The translations under genes were made by a program, and so were the position numbers. The notes under the pieces were generated by a model that saw nothing but the letters and a program-made list of their open reading frames with translations, did no database searches and was not told the DNA's origin. Source: DASQPA01 sp963756455 (GTDB lineage: Bacteria > Acidobacteriota > Thermoanaerobaculia > Multivoradales > UBA5704). Taken from it: a DNA stretch of 64,000 nt. The stretch spans positions 682,001-746,000 of the forward strand of contig CAVWNC010000003.1 in NCBI GenBank assembly GCA_963756455.1, written 5' to 3'. This document shows, one piece after another, positions 55,118-62,887 of this stretch; position 1 is the stretch's first letter, and each line of letters opens with the position of its first letter.

Positions 55118-55776
55118 ACCGTCTCCGACCGAGCGCGCGAGCGCAGCTCGGACATCGTAGCCACCGGATCGGGGGCCGAAAAGATCGCGGAGCCCACGAC
55201 GCAGACGTCGACGCCTGCCGTGACCACCTGACGAATGTTATCGCGGTCGATGCCGCCGTCCATCTCGATCTCGATCGCAACGCCGAGCCGCGCGATGAGG
55301 TCGCGCAGGCGGCGGGCCTTGTCGAGAGCCACCGGAAGAAAGGACTGGCCGCCGAAACCGGGGTTGACCGACATGAGGAGGACATAGTCGAGCCGCGGCA
55401 GGACGTCGACCAGAAGCTCGACCGGGGTCGCCGGATTGATCGCCACCCCGGCCCGGGCGCCCCCCTCGCGGATGCGCGAGAGGACGCGGTCCAAATGGAC
55501 GACCGCCTCCCAGTGCACCGCCACCCGGGCCGCGCCGGCCGAGAGATACTGGTCGAGCAGCCGATCCGGCTCCTCCACCATGAGATGGACGTCGAGCGGC
55601 AGCCGGGTGTGCTTGTGGAGCGCCGCCAAAACCGGGATCCCGAACGACAGATTGGGGACGAAGTGGCCGTCCATGACGTCGAAATGGAGCAGATCGGCGC
55701 CGCCGCGCTCCAGGAGCGCGGCCGAGCCCTTCAAGTCAGCCAGGTCGGAGGAGAGAATGGACGGCGCGAGCCTCAT
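55114..55776 (-). CDS. rpe: Ribulose-phosphate 3-epimerase
   Basis: The 220-residue TIM-barrel enzyme starts RLAPSILSSDLADLKG and has LLHFDVMDGHFVPNLSFG, LDVHLMVEEPDRLL, LLMSVNPGFGGQSFLP and IEMDGGIDRDNIRQV. It carries the metal ligands His and Asp of the family. It interconverts ribulose 5-phosphate and xylulose 5-phosphate. It is coupled by ATGA overlaps to the PASTA gene upstream and bamD downstream. Confidence 0.96.
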   Translation of the reverse strand: MRLAPSILSSDLADLKGSAALLERGGADLLHFDVMDGHFVPNLSFGIPVLAALHKHTRLPLDVHLMVEEPDRLLDQYLSAGAARVAVHWEAVVHLDRVLSRIREGGARAGVAINPATPVELLVDVLPRLDYVLLMSVNPGFGGQSFLPVALDKARRLRDLIARLGVAIEIEMDGGIDRDNIRQVVTAGVDVCVVGSAIFSAPDPVATMSELRSRARSETV

Positions 55777-56519
55777 CCCGGCACGTCCTCCGTGGTGGCG
55801 ACGACGAGCGACACCGGATCGTCCTGCGACAGCGGATGCCCGGGGAGGGGGAACTGGCGCAGGATGACCCCGGCGGCGACCCCCTCGTAGCGCTCGTACT
55901 TGACGCTCCCGATGCGGAACTTCTCGCGCTCGAAGAACGTGCGGACGCGGTCATACTGCTGGTAGACCAGGTCCGGCATGATGTAGCGCTCCCCCGGCGA
56001 CGGCAGGGCGAGGAGGACGTCGACCGGCGAGGAGGGCGGCACCGCGGCCCCGGCGTCGGGGTCCTGCGCCACCACCGTCCCCGTCTCGTGCCCCGGGATG
56101 AAGGCGGAGAGGGTCTTGCCGACGATCAAGCCGCTCCCCGAGAGCGCCACCTGGGCGACCGGGAAGGTCTTCGCCGCCAGGTCCGGCACGTCGACTCGCT
56201 GCGGCCCGAGAGAGAGGACGAGTTGCACCCCGCTCCCCCGCTTGACGAGCGTCCGGGCGTCGGGGATCTGGCGCAGCACCCGCCCCACCGGCACCTTGTC
56301 GTCATACCGTCCCTTCGCGGCCACCGCGCGCACGGCGATGCCGCGCTCGAGGAGCGCGTTCGTCGCCTCGGCACGCGTCATCCCCACGACCGAAGGCACC
56401 GGGGTCACCCCGCTCCGTACGAAGAAGCTGAACGACAGATAGGCCGCGAGCGTGAAGGCGAGGACGACGAAGGCGGCGTAGGCGAGCATGCCAAGCACGC
56501 GCAGGAGCTTGCGTCCCAT
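55773..56519 (-). CDS. Membrane-anchored PASTA-domain protein
   Basis: The 248-residue protein has one N-terminal membrane helix (LAYAAFVVLAFTLAAYLSFS) followed by three PASTA repeats. The first is TPVPSVVGMTRAEATNALLE, the second begins VDVPDLAAKTFPVAQVALSG and the third YIMPDLVYQQYDRVRTFFER. PASTA units bind muropeptides or beta-lactams. There is no kinase or transpeptidase domain, so it may be a sensor or scaffold. It heads the coupled PASTA-rpe-bamD-cpoB operon; fmt/rsmB-type genes often seen upstream are missing here. Confidence 0.9.
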   Translation of the reverse strand: MGRKLLRVLGMLAYAAFVVLAFTLAAYLSFSFFVRSGVTPVPSVVGMTRAEATNALLERGIAVRAVAAKGRYDDKVPVGRVLRQIPDARTLVKRGSGVQLVLSLGPQRVDVPDLAAKTFPVAQVALSGSGLIVGKTLSAFIPGHETGTVVAQDPDAGAAVPPSSPVDVLLALPSPGERYIMPDLVYQQYDRVRTFFEREKFRIGSVKYERYEGVAAGVILRQFPLPGHPLSQDDPVSLVVATTEDVPG

Positions 56520-56630
56520 AGGGCCGCAGTCTAGCAGAGGCGAAGCCCGGCCCAGGATTCCCCCGCCCCGGGTTTGACCCCAAGCTTACAAACCTCGCGC
56601 TCCCGCGAAGACTTCGGTGAACAGGATGCG

Positions 56631-56973
56631 TACACCCGATCTCCCCCTGAGTACACCTTGGAGGACCGAAAAAAATCTGGAAAACTTCGATAATCCGTAT
56701 TCTCCCTCCACCCCTACACCTTGCACCATCGTCTCGGTGCATGTAGCTGGGATCAACCTCCGGTTGTACTCTGGAACCGAAGGCATTTGCCCGCTCCATA
56801 CACCCTGGCGCATCGTCAAGGTGTCTCCAGTCCCTGTGAGCTTTCCCCACTTCGCGTTTCGCGCGTTTCTCGGACGAATTACGCATTTTTACGGCCCGTT
56901 GCTACACCTTCACGATCCTGTCGCGAGCCGAGGCGCTGCTCGCTTCTCGTACAGCTCCCCATTTCTACACCTT
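56631..56973. promoter_or_regulatory. Cluster of TACACC boxes, spaced by multiples of 21 bp
   Basis: TACACCTT occurs at 56652, 56715, 56903 and 56966; TACACCCG at 56631 and TACACCCT at 56799. Successive distances are 21, 63, 84, 104 and 63 bp. AAGGTGT, the inverse, is at 56818-56824. No coding region is supported between 56520 and 57010. The last box is 45 bp before the vapB start, so the boxes may be an operator array. Confidence 0.5.
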
Positions 56974-57010
56974 TGTGCTACGCTAGAGTGTATTGACGAA
57001 GGGAAAAACG

Positions 57011-57205
57011 ATGCGCACGAACATCGACCTGGACGACGAGCTGATGGCCCGCGCCGCGGCGCTGACGGGCAAGAAGACCAAGCGGGCGGTGGTAGAGGAA
57101 GCGTTGCGGACGGTTCTCCGGTTGCACGGCCAGCGCGAGGTGAGGGACCTGCGGGGCCGCCTCCACTGGGAGGGGGAGGAGGCGACGGGTGCGGATCCTC
57201 GTTGA
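57011..57205 (+). CDS. vapB: VapB-type antitoxin
   Basis: The 64-residue protein starts MRTNIDLDDELMARAAALTG and continues KTKRAVVEEALRTVLRLHGQ, the ribbon-helix-helix AHH/DUF2191 antitoxin fold. The C-terminus (LRGRLHWEGEEATGADPR) would wrap the toxin. GAAGGG precedes ATG 57011. It overlaps the vapC start by 17 bp. Confidence 0.9.
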   Translation: MRTNIDLDDELMARAAALTGKKTKRAVVEEALRTVLRLHGQREVRDLRGRLHWEGEEATGADPR

Positions 57206-57602
57206 CACCTCCGTCTGGGTCGGCTACTTCGGAGGGGTGGTGTCGAGGGAGACCGACTACCTCCACAGTCTCTTAGGTCAGGGCTACCTGGAGACCGGAG
57301 ACCTGATCGTCAGCGAGGTCTTAGCCGGCTATACCCAGCCGGAAACCTTCGCCACCGCCCGCGACGCCCTCGACCGTTTCCTGGTCCACTCCCTCGCCGG
57401 CTGGAAAGCCACCCTGGCCGCCGCCGACTTGACCCGCCGCCTCCGCGCCGACCACCAGGTCCCCACCCCCAACGTCGTCGACAGCCTGGTCGCCGCCTTC
57501 TGCTTACGCAACCACCTGGTCCTCCTCCACGCTGACCCGGCGTTCGAGCCTTTCGAGGAGCACCTGGGGTTGCGGCCGGCGTTGCCGCGGCGGGTGGGGT
57601 GA
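57189..57602 (+). CDS. vapC: VapC-type PIN toxin
   Basis: The 137-residue PIN protein starts at GTG 57189 and has ILVDTSVWVGYFGG (first Asp), GDLIVSEVLAGY (Glu), TPNVVDSLVAAFC (third acidic) and LLHADPAFEPFEEHLGL (last Asp). It is expected to be a ribonuclease. It is translated after the antitoxin through a 17-bp overlap. Confidence 0.92.
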   Translation: MRILVDTSVWVGYFGGVVSRETDYLHSLLGQGYLETGDLIVSEVLAGYTQPETFATARDALDRFLVHSLAGWKATLAAADLTRRLRADHQVPTPNVVDSLVAAFCLRNHLVLLHADPAFEPFEEHLGLRPALPRRVG

Positions 57603-57616
57603 GGGGAGAAGAGGCC

Positions 57617-57685
57617 GTGACCCCAGCGCCGATCCAACCTACCGTGCCGTTCTCCGCCTTGGAAGCCTTGGACATCCGGGTCGGC
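57617..57685 (+). pseudogene. 5' remnant of csaA-like tRNA-binding protein gene
   Basis: From GTG 57617 the frame reads TPAPIQPTVPFSALEALDIR then VG, the standard N-terminus of CsaA/tRNA-binding domain proteins ('F..L..LDIRVG.V'). Similarity ends directly after RVG, and the following bases do not encode the rest. It is about 23 codons, cut off just downstream of vapC. Confidence 0.55.
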
Positions 57686-57840
57686 TGCGGCAAGGCCGAG
57701 TGCCGGACCGAGGTAGGGTGGACGTCATGGCGAAGGCCATTAGAGGTCGCCATCTCTACGGGCACACACGCTCACTACGCCCCGCCTATCAGCACCTGGC
57801 TCTCCATTCCTGGCCGGTGTCCCGGGAAGTATCATGCTTC

Positions 57841-57869
57841 TTGACAACCGAGAGAGACTGGTGTAGTGT
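57841..57869 (+). promoter_or_regulatory. Candidate sigma70-type promoter of the peptide/propeller cassette
   Basis: TTGACA (57841-57846) and TAGTGT (57864-57869) are separated by 17 bp, giving a leader of about 90 bases before ATG 57969. The region is AT-richer than its surroundings. Confidence 0.5.
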
Positions 57870-57968
57870 CTGTGGATAATTTGCCTTGAAGGTTGATTTA
57901 AGGGGATGCGAGGGTAAGCAACCTCTAGTTAAATATTTAGCTACATGCAATTTAGGAGATCTGAAGAC

Positions 57969-58184
57969 ATGAGAGCACGTTGGGGCAGTTTCCTCAAGCC
58001 ATCGCTTGTTTTGTTCTTTCTGGTAAGCGCCTCTGGTATAGCTGTCGCCCTGACTCCTGATGCGTGTACAGCAAAGGGTGGCTGCGGTGGCTCGGCGACC
58101 GGACTAGGTACCCTTGACGCTGGCGGCATTACGTGCTCTGGAGCCCCTAACGATTGTACCGGTGATGGTCATCAATACAAATAG
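57969..58184 (+). CDS. Small secreted Cys-containing peptide (NVEALA-like arrangement)
   Basis: The 71-residue peptide has an N-terminal signal (LVLFFLVSASGIAVA). The mature part of about 45 residues is rich in Gly, Thr and Cys (TPDACTAKGGCGGSATGLGT, then GGITCSGAPNDCTGDG). Four cysteines may form disulfides. AGGAG is ten bases before ATG 57969. A short exported peptide next to a predicted beta-propeller gene recalls the NVEALA peptide/6-bladed propeller pairs of Bacteroidota; sequence similarity itself is weak. Confidence 0.6.
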   Translation: MRARWGSFLKPSLVLFFLVSASGIAVALTPDACTAKGGCGGSATGLGTLDAGGITCSGAPNDCTGDGHQYK

Positions 58185-58210
58185 TATCAGATAACTTTGG
58201 AGACATGACC

Positions 58211-59359
58211 ATGACCCGACATTTCCACAAACCTACGCCGGCCTCAACGCTTAATGGCGCCTCAACTCGGAGGCGGCTTCGGCGTCTCGGAACGCTAGTT
58301 GTTTGTGCTCTTGGAATAAGCATGATTGCTGCTGCGCCGTCAGTAAAAGAGAATTTCGAGCATCTGAATTTAGTCTATAGCGGAGCAATGTGGGTTAACT
58401 CAGGGGTCTGGAAGTCTGGAGCCGACAACAGCTTGCTTCTTGTTGACGCACTTAACAGCCGGATCCGCGAATTTCAAGTTGACTTTGGTAAGAGAAATTT
58501 TACCTCTGCCGAGGACATACCTGACAAGGGACGTCCGTCAATTATCCGACCGGTGGGTAAGTCATATATCTTACAAACCGATGCCACTAGGTTTGTGACA
58601 CTCTCCGAAAATTTGGACACAGTCGCCTCGGTTGACATCATGGAGAGTTCGAAAGGCGGGCCAGAAGGACAGATTTGCTCAGCATATGCATGGGCCCCGC
58701 TGGGAAAAGACCTCCTGCTAACCTTCAGCGATGTCCTTAAAAGCGATGGAACTTGGACAAGTGCATTCCTGCGAGTGCCCCTTAGAGATCCGTCGAAGTT
58801 TGTGATATTGGATAAGATGCCGGTCGATTCTCCGATGAAGACCTATTACCTGCTGGGATACCCCTATGTCGCCGCTACGGCCGCCGGTAAAGGATATTAC
58901 ATAAAGATGGGGGCCGAACCTCAGCTTTACGAAGTAGGACAGCGAGGATACCCGATACCTATCGTCACAGAGGAGACGCGGGCTCTCCTTAAGGAGACTC
59001 TTCCGGAGCTTCCCAAAAAGAAGGGCCAAAAAGATCTAGACAAGATCTATGAGCACTTACAGAACAGCACTCTCCCTGCAGGGCTCTATGGCGATAACGA
59101 TCTTTACCTACTAAAGCGTAGTGGCGCGGAATGGACTCTCGCAAGGTTTGACTCGGAAGCCCGAACTTTTATGGCTCCATTCAAGGTTCCGACGAGTGCG
59201 GCACACCTTACAGTTATCCCGGGGCAGGTATTCGCGTTTTTGGAAAAAGGTCCGGTCAAAGGCTTGGGCGATCAAGCGATTCCAACCGTCTTACTTATCC
59301 CCAAAAAAGCCATTGATTCGTATAGCAAGACTCCTGCTACCAACAAAGGGCATGTGTAA
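58211..59359 (+). CDS. Predicted exported beta-propeller-like protein
   Basis: The protein of about 382 residues has an N-terminal basic region and hydrophobic segment (LGTLVVCALGISMIAAAPSV). Repeated four-strand patterns follow, such as DNSLLLVDALNSRIREFQVD, KSYILQTDATRFVTLSENLD and HLTVIPGQVFAFLEKG, compatible with a six-bladed propeller. No catalytic motif is visible. ATG 58211 is better spaced to GGAG than ATG 58205. GC content is far lower than the chromosome, so the cassette was probably acquired. It probably works with the peptide encoded 26 bp upstream. Confidence 0.65.
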   Translation: MTRHFHKPTPASTLNGASTRRRLRRLGTLVVCALGISMIAAAPSVKENFEHLNLVYSGAMWVNSGVWKSGADNSLLLVDALNSRIREFQVDFGKRNFTSAEDIPDKGRPSIIRPVGKSYILQTDATRFVTLSENLDTVASVDIMESSKGGPEGQICSAYAWAPLGKDLLLTFSDVLKSDGTWTSAFLRVPLRDPSKFVILDKMPVDSPMKTYYLLGYPYVAATAAGKGYYIKMGAEPQLYEVGQRGYPIPIVTEETRALLKETLPELPKKKGQKDLDKIYEHLQNSTLPAGLYGDNDLYLLKRSGAEWTLARFDSEARTFMAPFKVPTSAAHLTVIPGQVFAFLEKGPVKGLGDQAIPTVLLIPKKAIDSYSKTPATNKGHV

Positions 59360-59364
59360 ACAGA

Positions 59365-59805
59365 GTGTTGCAGGTGGTTGGATCGACTCACGTTGGAGAA
59401 GAAGAGAACGATAGGCGGAGCACTGAGAATGATGCCGCAGTGAGCAAGCGGCCATGGTGGAAGTCGCCCGGTGCGATTTTTGGTGCAATCCCTGCCTGCC
59501 TTGGGATTATTGCGGCTCTCTACGCTGCCGGTGCTCAATATATAGGTGCCCTGTCCCATATAGAGCAGCTTCAGAAAGATGTGGAGAGGCTCGAGAAGAG
59601 CATCGAAACGACTAGGGCAGAGACTGCCAAGAACGTTGAAACGGTCAAGACGGATAGTGGCAAGAGCTTGGACGATGTCAAATCGCAAGTCTCCAAATTG
59701 GACATTAAAATCCAAAGACTGACTTGCGCATCCCCTGAACAATGGGATTCTGGCGCACTTATTTGTATTCCTGTACCCCTAAAAAATACTGATCGTCTCA
59801 AGTAA
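59365..59805 (+). CDS. Membrane-anchored coiled-coil protein
   Basis: The 146-residue protein has one membrane helix (AIFGAIPACLGIIAALYAAG) at about 37-56, followed by a coiled coil (LQKDVERLEKSIETTRAETA). The C-terminal end has two Cys (LTCASPEQWDSGALICIPVP). The start is GTG 59365 or GTG 59440. It lies 5 bp after the propeller gene and shares its low GC, so it belongs to the same cassette. Function unknown. Confidence 0.6.
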   Translation: MLQVVGSTHVGEEENDRRSTENDAAVSKRPWWKSPGAIFGAIPACLGIIAALYAAGAQYIGALSHIEQLQKDVERLEKSIETTRAETAKNVETVKTDSGKSLDDVKSQVSKLDIKIQRLTCASPEQWDSGALICIPVPLKNTDRLK

Positions 59806-60036
59806 TTGCGTATGGTCGTTACCAGCGCAGACCTCGCTGTCCGGCAGAACTGACGACCGCCTCTTGAGTTCTCCAAGTAGCGATTATGAAGGCAGAGCCT
59901 ACAGTGAGTTACCGACCCGGAGAGAGTAAGTCGACGGCGGGCGCGGTGACTGTAGGTCGAGGGAGTAGCTGCGGCTTTCGCCATCTTGCCGATGCCTCAG
60001 TCTTAGCCTCGGTTCCGTCTCCCGCCGCCGCTCATC

Positions 60037-60067
60037 GAACTGGACGTGCGGCTCTCGCATCCGGCTC
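60037..60067 (-). ncRNA. Degraded group II intron domain V
   Basis: The minus strand reads GAGCCGGATGCG, AGAGC, CGCACGTCCAGTTC, then GATGAGCGG. This is the domain V hairpin with its CGCACG half and the following GAT linker. One lower-stem pair is mismatched (C-A) and the loop is not GNRA, so the ribozyme is probably dead. No intron-encoded protein is nearby. Confidence 0.55.
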
Positions 60068-60228
60068 TCGGAGGGACTTCAGAGGAGGCATGCACGGGTC
60101 TTCGTTGAAGGCGCCTCGAGGGCTGGGCAACGAGGATTTGGTCGGCGTCAACTACTCTTGTGCAGCGGCGACAATTAGAACTGTGCATCCCTCCTCTCTC
60201 CTCCCTCGCCGTCGCGAGGGCCGGTGGG

Positions 60229-60366
60229 CTGTGGAAAACGCGAAGCGTTTTCCAAGGGGTGTGGGAGGGTGCCGGTGGGAGGGTGGGGGCGGCAGCCTTC
60301 CATACCCCGGCAGACCGCCGGCCGGGGTGATGGGGGGTGCGGGGGAAGAGGGGGCATTTTCCACAG
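60229..60366. repeat. Inverted CTGTGGAAAA repeats with internal hairpins
   Basis: CTGTGGAAAA (60229-60238) and TTTTCCACAG (60357-60366) face each other across 118 bp. The left end also forms a perfect 10-bp hairpin TGGAAAACGC-GAA-GCGTTTTCCA (60232-60254). In between is a hairpin CCCCGGC/GCCGGGG near 60306-60328. The segment is G-rich on the plus strand. Confidence 0.6.
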
Positions 60367-60720
60367 AAACCTGCGGAATTCCCACCAGCCCATCCATCAG
60401 GAAGCCTCCGTCTTGCCCGAACGACGTTTGGCCTCTTCAGCTCGGTAGCTGATCTGCCGAGGTGCCACCCTCTCGGCGATCTCAGGATCATCCGATCGCT
60501 GCTTGTCAGTTGCTTTGGCGCCTGGTGCTTGCTCGCATTGGTCGACCTTGCGCCGACCTCTTCGGCGAGAGGACGCAGGGCGATCTCGAATCGTGCTCCA
60601 CCGAAGTCTGCCCTCGCTGACGTCCTTTTCGGCGATGCATCGAGACAGCCCTCCCCCGTCCCCTCAAGCGTGAGAGGCACCAGAAACGAAACTTGGCGGC
60701 GGCCGACCCGCGAGTCGCCC

Positions 60721-61644
60721 CTACCCGTCCACCCAGGGCGCGGCGGGCGGGAAACTCGCCGAAGGGAAGACCACGTCGCGTTCTCCGGCTCGCAGCCTGG
60801 CCGCGGCGTCTCTGAAGGCCGCCACGAAATATCGATAGCCCTCATAGAGCTCCAAGCGAATCTTCCGGCTGGCCGCGTGGAACAGCGACGCGGGTGATTT
60901 CTTTAGCGTCTGGGGCGCTTCTTGCCTTTCCTGAATCAGAATGGCTTCAGGGCCTTTCACGGGTAGTTGGTTGAGGTCGCGCCTTCGAGCAGCCTGGCTC
61001 TCAATGTCGCGGACGATTTCTCCGATCTGCCCGCGGTACGTTTCGGCGGAGAGGTGCGCCCAGCAGGGGAGCGGCTCCAACCGGATGCTGTAGGGAGTCG
61101 CGTAGGCCAGCCGCTCGAAGGCGATGCCCCTCCGTCGGTCCGCGTGCTCGCGAGTGCGATCGAACCACAAGCCTTGGAGGGGTTCATCCTCCAGCAAGGC
61201 GCGGACGGCGGAGACGCCAGGCCAGTCTCTCAGGCGCTCGACGAGCCCCTCCTTGCAGCCATGCGCCAGGACGTAGCGAAGCCGCTCGACCTGGGCCGCC
61301 TCCTCCTCGCTGATCGGGATGGCCTGGTAGCGCCGCCCCCAGAACTTCTCGCGCCAGCAGGCCAGTCGGCCGGCCTCCCGGGCGAGATTCGAATTGAAGT
61401 GCCCCATAAATTGGGACATCCGTTGGGTGGACTCCACCCGGAGCAAGAGGTGGAAATGGTTGGAAGCAAAGGCGAAAGCACAGATTCCGACCGGGTAGAG
61501 CACCTGCGCCCGACCGAGGGCGCCGAGAATGATCTCGTTGAGCTCCGTGCTGGGGGTGAGGAGAAAGCGGCCTTGGATGGTCCGGCAGGTGACCTCGACA
61601 AGAGAGCTTCCCTCGGGGGGTAGATAGCGTAGGCGTCGTCCCAT
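60721..61644 (-). CDS. Y1 (HUH) transposase, REP-associated/IS200-like
   Basis: The 307-residue protein begins GRRLRYLPPEGSSLVEVTCR and contains the HUH motif ASNHFHLLLRV and FWGRRYQAIPIS, with a candidate catalytic Tyr further on (RLRYVLAHGCKEGLVERLRD). This matches chromosomal Y1 transposases (TnpA_REP/RAYT-like). Such single-copy enzymes cut single-stranded DNA at hairpins and can mobilise REP palindromes. Candidate substrates in the window are the palindromes at 28186 and 60229. The C-terminal 100 residues are family-specific and of unknown role. Confidence 0.85.
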   Translation of the reverse strand: MGRRLRYLPPEGSSLVEVTCRTIQGRFLLTPSTELNEIILGALGRAQVLYPVGICAFAFASNHFHLLLRVESTQRMSQFMGHFNSNLAREAGRLACWREKFWGRRYQAIPISEEEAAQVERLRYVLAHGCKEGLVERLRDWPGVSAVRALLEDEPLQGLWFDRTREHADRRRGIAFERLAYATPYSIRLEPLPCWAHLSAETYRGQIGEIVRDIESQAARRRDLNQLPVKGPEAILIQERQEAPQTLKKSPASLFHAASRKIRLELYEGYRYFVAAFRDAAARLRAGERDVVFPSASFPPAAPWVDG

Positions 61645-61859
61645 AGGGTAGAAGGACGCAAAACGGTCCGGAGATCTTTCAGCGACGAAATCCGCCCTCC
61701 CGAACCTCCCGAACGGCTGGCACTCCGGCCGGGCACTCCGGCCGGCTCGAGGGCGATCCCTCTCCGGCGCTCGTGCCGAGAGATACCGCCAACAACCAGT
61801 CTGTGGAGGCGCTCGCTAGGCGCTCGCGCAGCGTCACGTCCGGGGAGATCCTCTCGGGG

Positions 61860-61865
61860 TATAAT
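61860..61865 (+). promoter_or_regulatory. TATAAT -10 box of a probably leaderless transcript
   Basis: TATAAT (61860-61865) lies six bases before ATG 61872, so transcription would start at or next to the start codon. No ribosome-binding site is present. The -35 region is weak. Confidence 0.6.
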
Positions 61866-61871
61866 GCCCCT

Positions 61872-62090
61872 ATGAAGATGCTGACGGCAAAGGTCGTCCG
61901 AGGTCAACTCGATCTCCCGGAGGGCCTCCTCGAAGAGGGTTCCACGGTCACCGTGCTCATCCCCGAAGCCGAAGAGGGCTTCGACCTCTCCGAGGACGAG
62001 GTGGCTTTCATCCAGGAATCGATGGATCAGATCGCTCGCGGCGACTGGGTGGACGGGCAGCAGCTTCTCGACGAGATTCGACAGTATTGA
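61872..62090 (+). CDS. Antitoxin of a RelE/ParE-type pair
   Basis: The 72-residue acidic protein reads MLTAKVVRGQLDLPEGLLEE, then GSTVTVLIPEAEEGFDLSED, then QLLDEIRQY. It has an N-terminal strand domain and a C-terminal helix that would bind the toxin. The stop overlaps the toxin start by four bases (TTGA). The -10 box is so close that the mRNA is likely leaderless. Confidence 0.78.
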   Translation: MKMLTAKVVRGQLDLPEGLLEEGSTVTVLIPEAEEGFDLSEDEVAFIQESMDQIARGDWVDGQQLLDEIRQY

Positions 62091-62389
62091 GGCACGCTCT
62101 CCGCGTGTCCGCGAACGCCGCCCGCCAGATCCGCAAGGCAGCGAAATGGTGGCACACCAACCGACCTGCGGTCCCTGACCTCCTAGGTCGTGAGGTCGAG
62201 CGCGGATTCGACCTGATCTCTACCGATCCCTACGCAGGGGCTCCCGCCCACGATCCTCGAGTCGAAGGGCTGCGACGCCTTCATCTCCGGCGAGTGCATT
62301 ACTTCCTCTACTACCGGACAGTCTCTCCCGAGATCGTCGAAGTCGTCGCGTTTTGGCACACCAGCCGTGGCACCGCTCCAGAGCTGTGA
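62087..62389 (+). CDS. RelE/ParE-family toxin
   Basis: The 100-residue protein begins at TTG 62087 with RHALRVSANAARQIRKAAKW, then DPRVEGLRRLHLRRVHYFLY and EIVEVVAFWHTSRGTAPEL, the RelE/ParE fold. It may cleave mRNA or inhibit gyrase; the ending 'V..FWH..R' is common in ParE-like members. It is coupled to the antitoxin upstream. Confidence 0.85.
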   Translation: MRHALRVSANAARQIRKAAKWWHTNRPAVPDLLGREVERGFDLISTDPYAGAPAHDPRVEGLRRLHLRRVHYFLYYRTVSPEIVEVVAFWHTSRGTAPEL

Positions 62390-62443
62390 CGCGGCGGCCC
62401 TCGTCGGGTCCAGCCCGCCTTCGATGTGACGAGAAAGCGCCGT

Positions 62444-62887
62444 TCAAGAGCATGAGGTCAGGTAATCCTCAAGCCTGAGAGTGCGTAAACCTGGGACGCT
62501 CGGGATTCCGCCATCGTTGGTCAAGAAGACCGGGCAACCCGCCGCCAGGGCGGCAGCCAGCTGCATCGCATCCGGAGTCTTTACCCGCGTGAGAGCTCGA
62601 ATTTGGGCGACGGAGCGGAGAAAATCGCGATCGAGATCGAGGAGCCGCAGCCCTCGGCTCTTCGTCAAAAGGGCTTCATAGCGATCGACGAGAGCCGCAT
62701 TCGCAAACCGGAAAGGAATCTCGAGGACTTCGAGGAGCGTGAGGCTCGACGTCACCGCTTCGATCTCACCTCGGTCCATGGCTTCGAAGAGAGGTTCGAC
62801 CAAGGGCAGATAGACCGGGTGCTCTTCGAGGAAGTAGATGAAAATCGAGGTATCGAGAGCGACGGGGCCGCCTCCAAGATCTCCCAT
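62444..62887 (-). CDS. vapC: VapC-type PIN toxin
   Basis: The 147-residue PIN protein has VALDTSIFIYFLEEHPVYLP (first Asp and Glu), VTSSLTLLEVLEIPFR (Glu), VKTPDAMQLAAALAAGC (Asp) and FLTNDGGIPSVPGL (Asp). It should cut RNA. Its ATG shares one base with the antitoxin stop (TGATG). A longer upstream frame is a shadow of the antitoxin gene. Confidence 0.92.
   Translation of the reverse strand: MGDLGGGPVALDTSIFIYFLEEHPVYLPLVEPLFEAMDRGEIEAVTSSLTLLEVLEIPFRFANAALVDRYEALLTKSRGLRLLDLDRDFLRSVAQIRALTRVKTPDAMQLAAALAAGCPVFLTNDGGIPSVPGLRTLRLEDYLTSCS

Larger units (their letters stand above)
59806..60720. other. Non-coding region with intron and hairpin remnants
   Basis: About 900 bp without a supported gene. 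It holds a degraded group II intron domain V (60037-60067) and inverted repeats at 60229-60366. The word TCGGCGA recurs between 60440 and 60660. No reverse transcriptase reading frame or fragment is seen in any frame. Confidence 0.5.

Noticed and set aside
56617..57276. Plus-strand protein of 219 residues before vapB
   Set aside because: It lacks a ribosome-binding site, overlaps vapB out of frame and has no protein-like pattern.
60003..60845. Minus-strand frame as a reverse transcriptase of the intron relic
   Set aside because: It contains no YADD or other reverse transcriptase motif, only Arg/Pro/Ser-rich shadow sequence.
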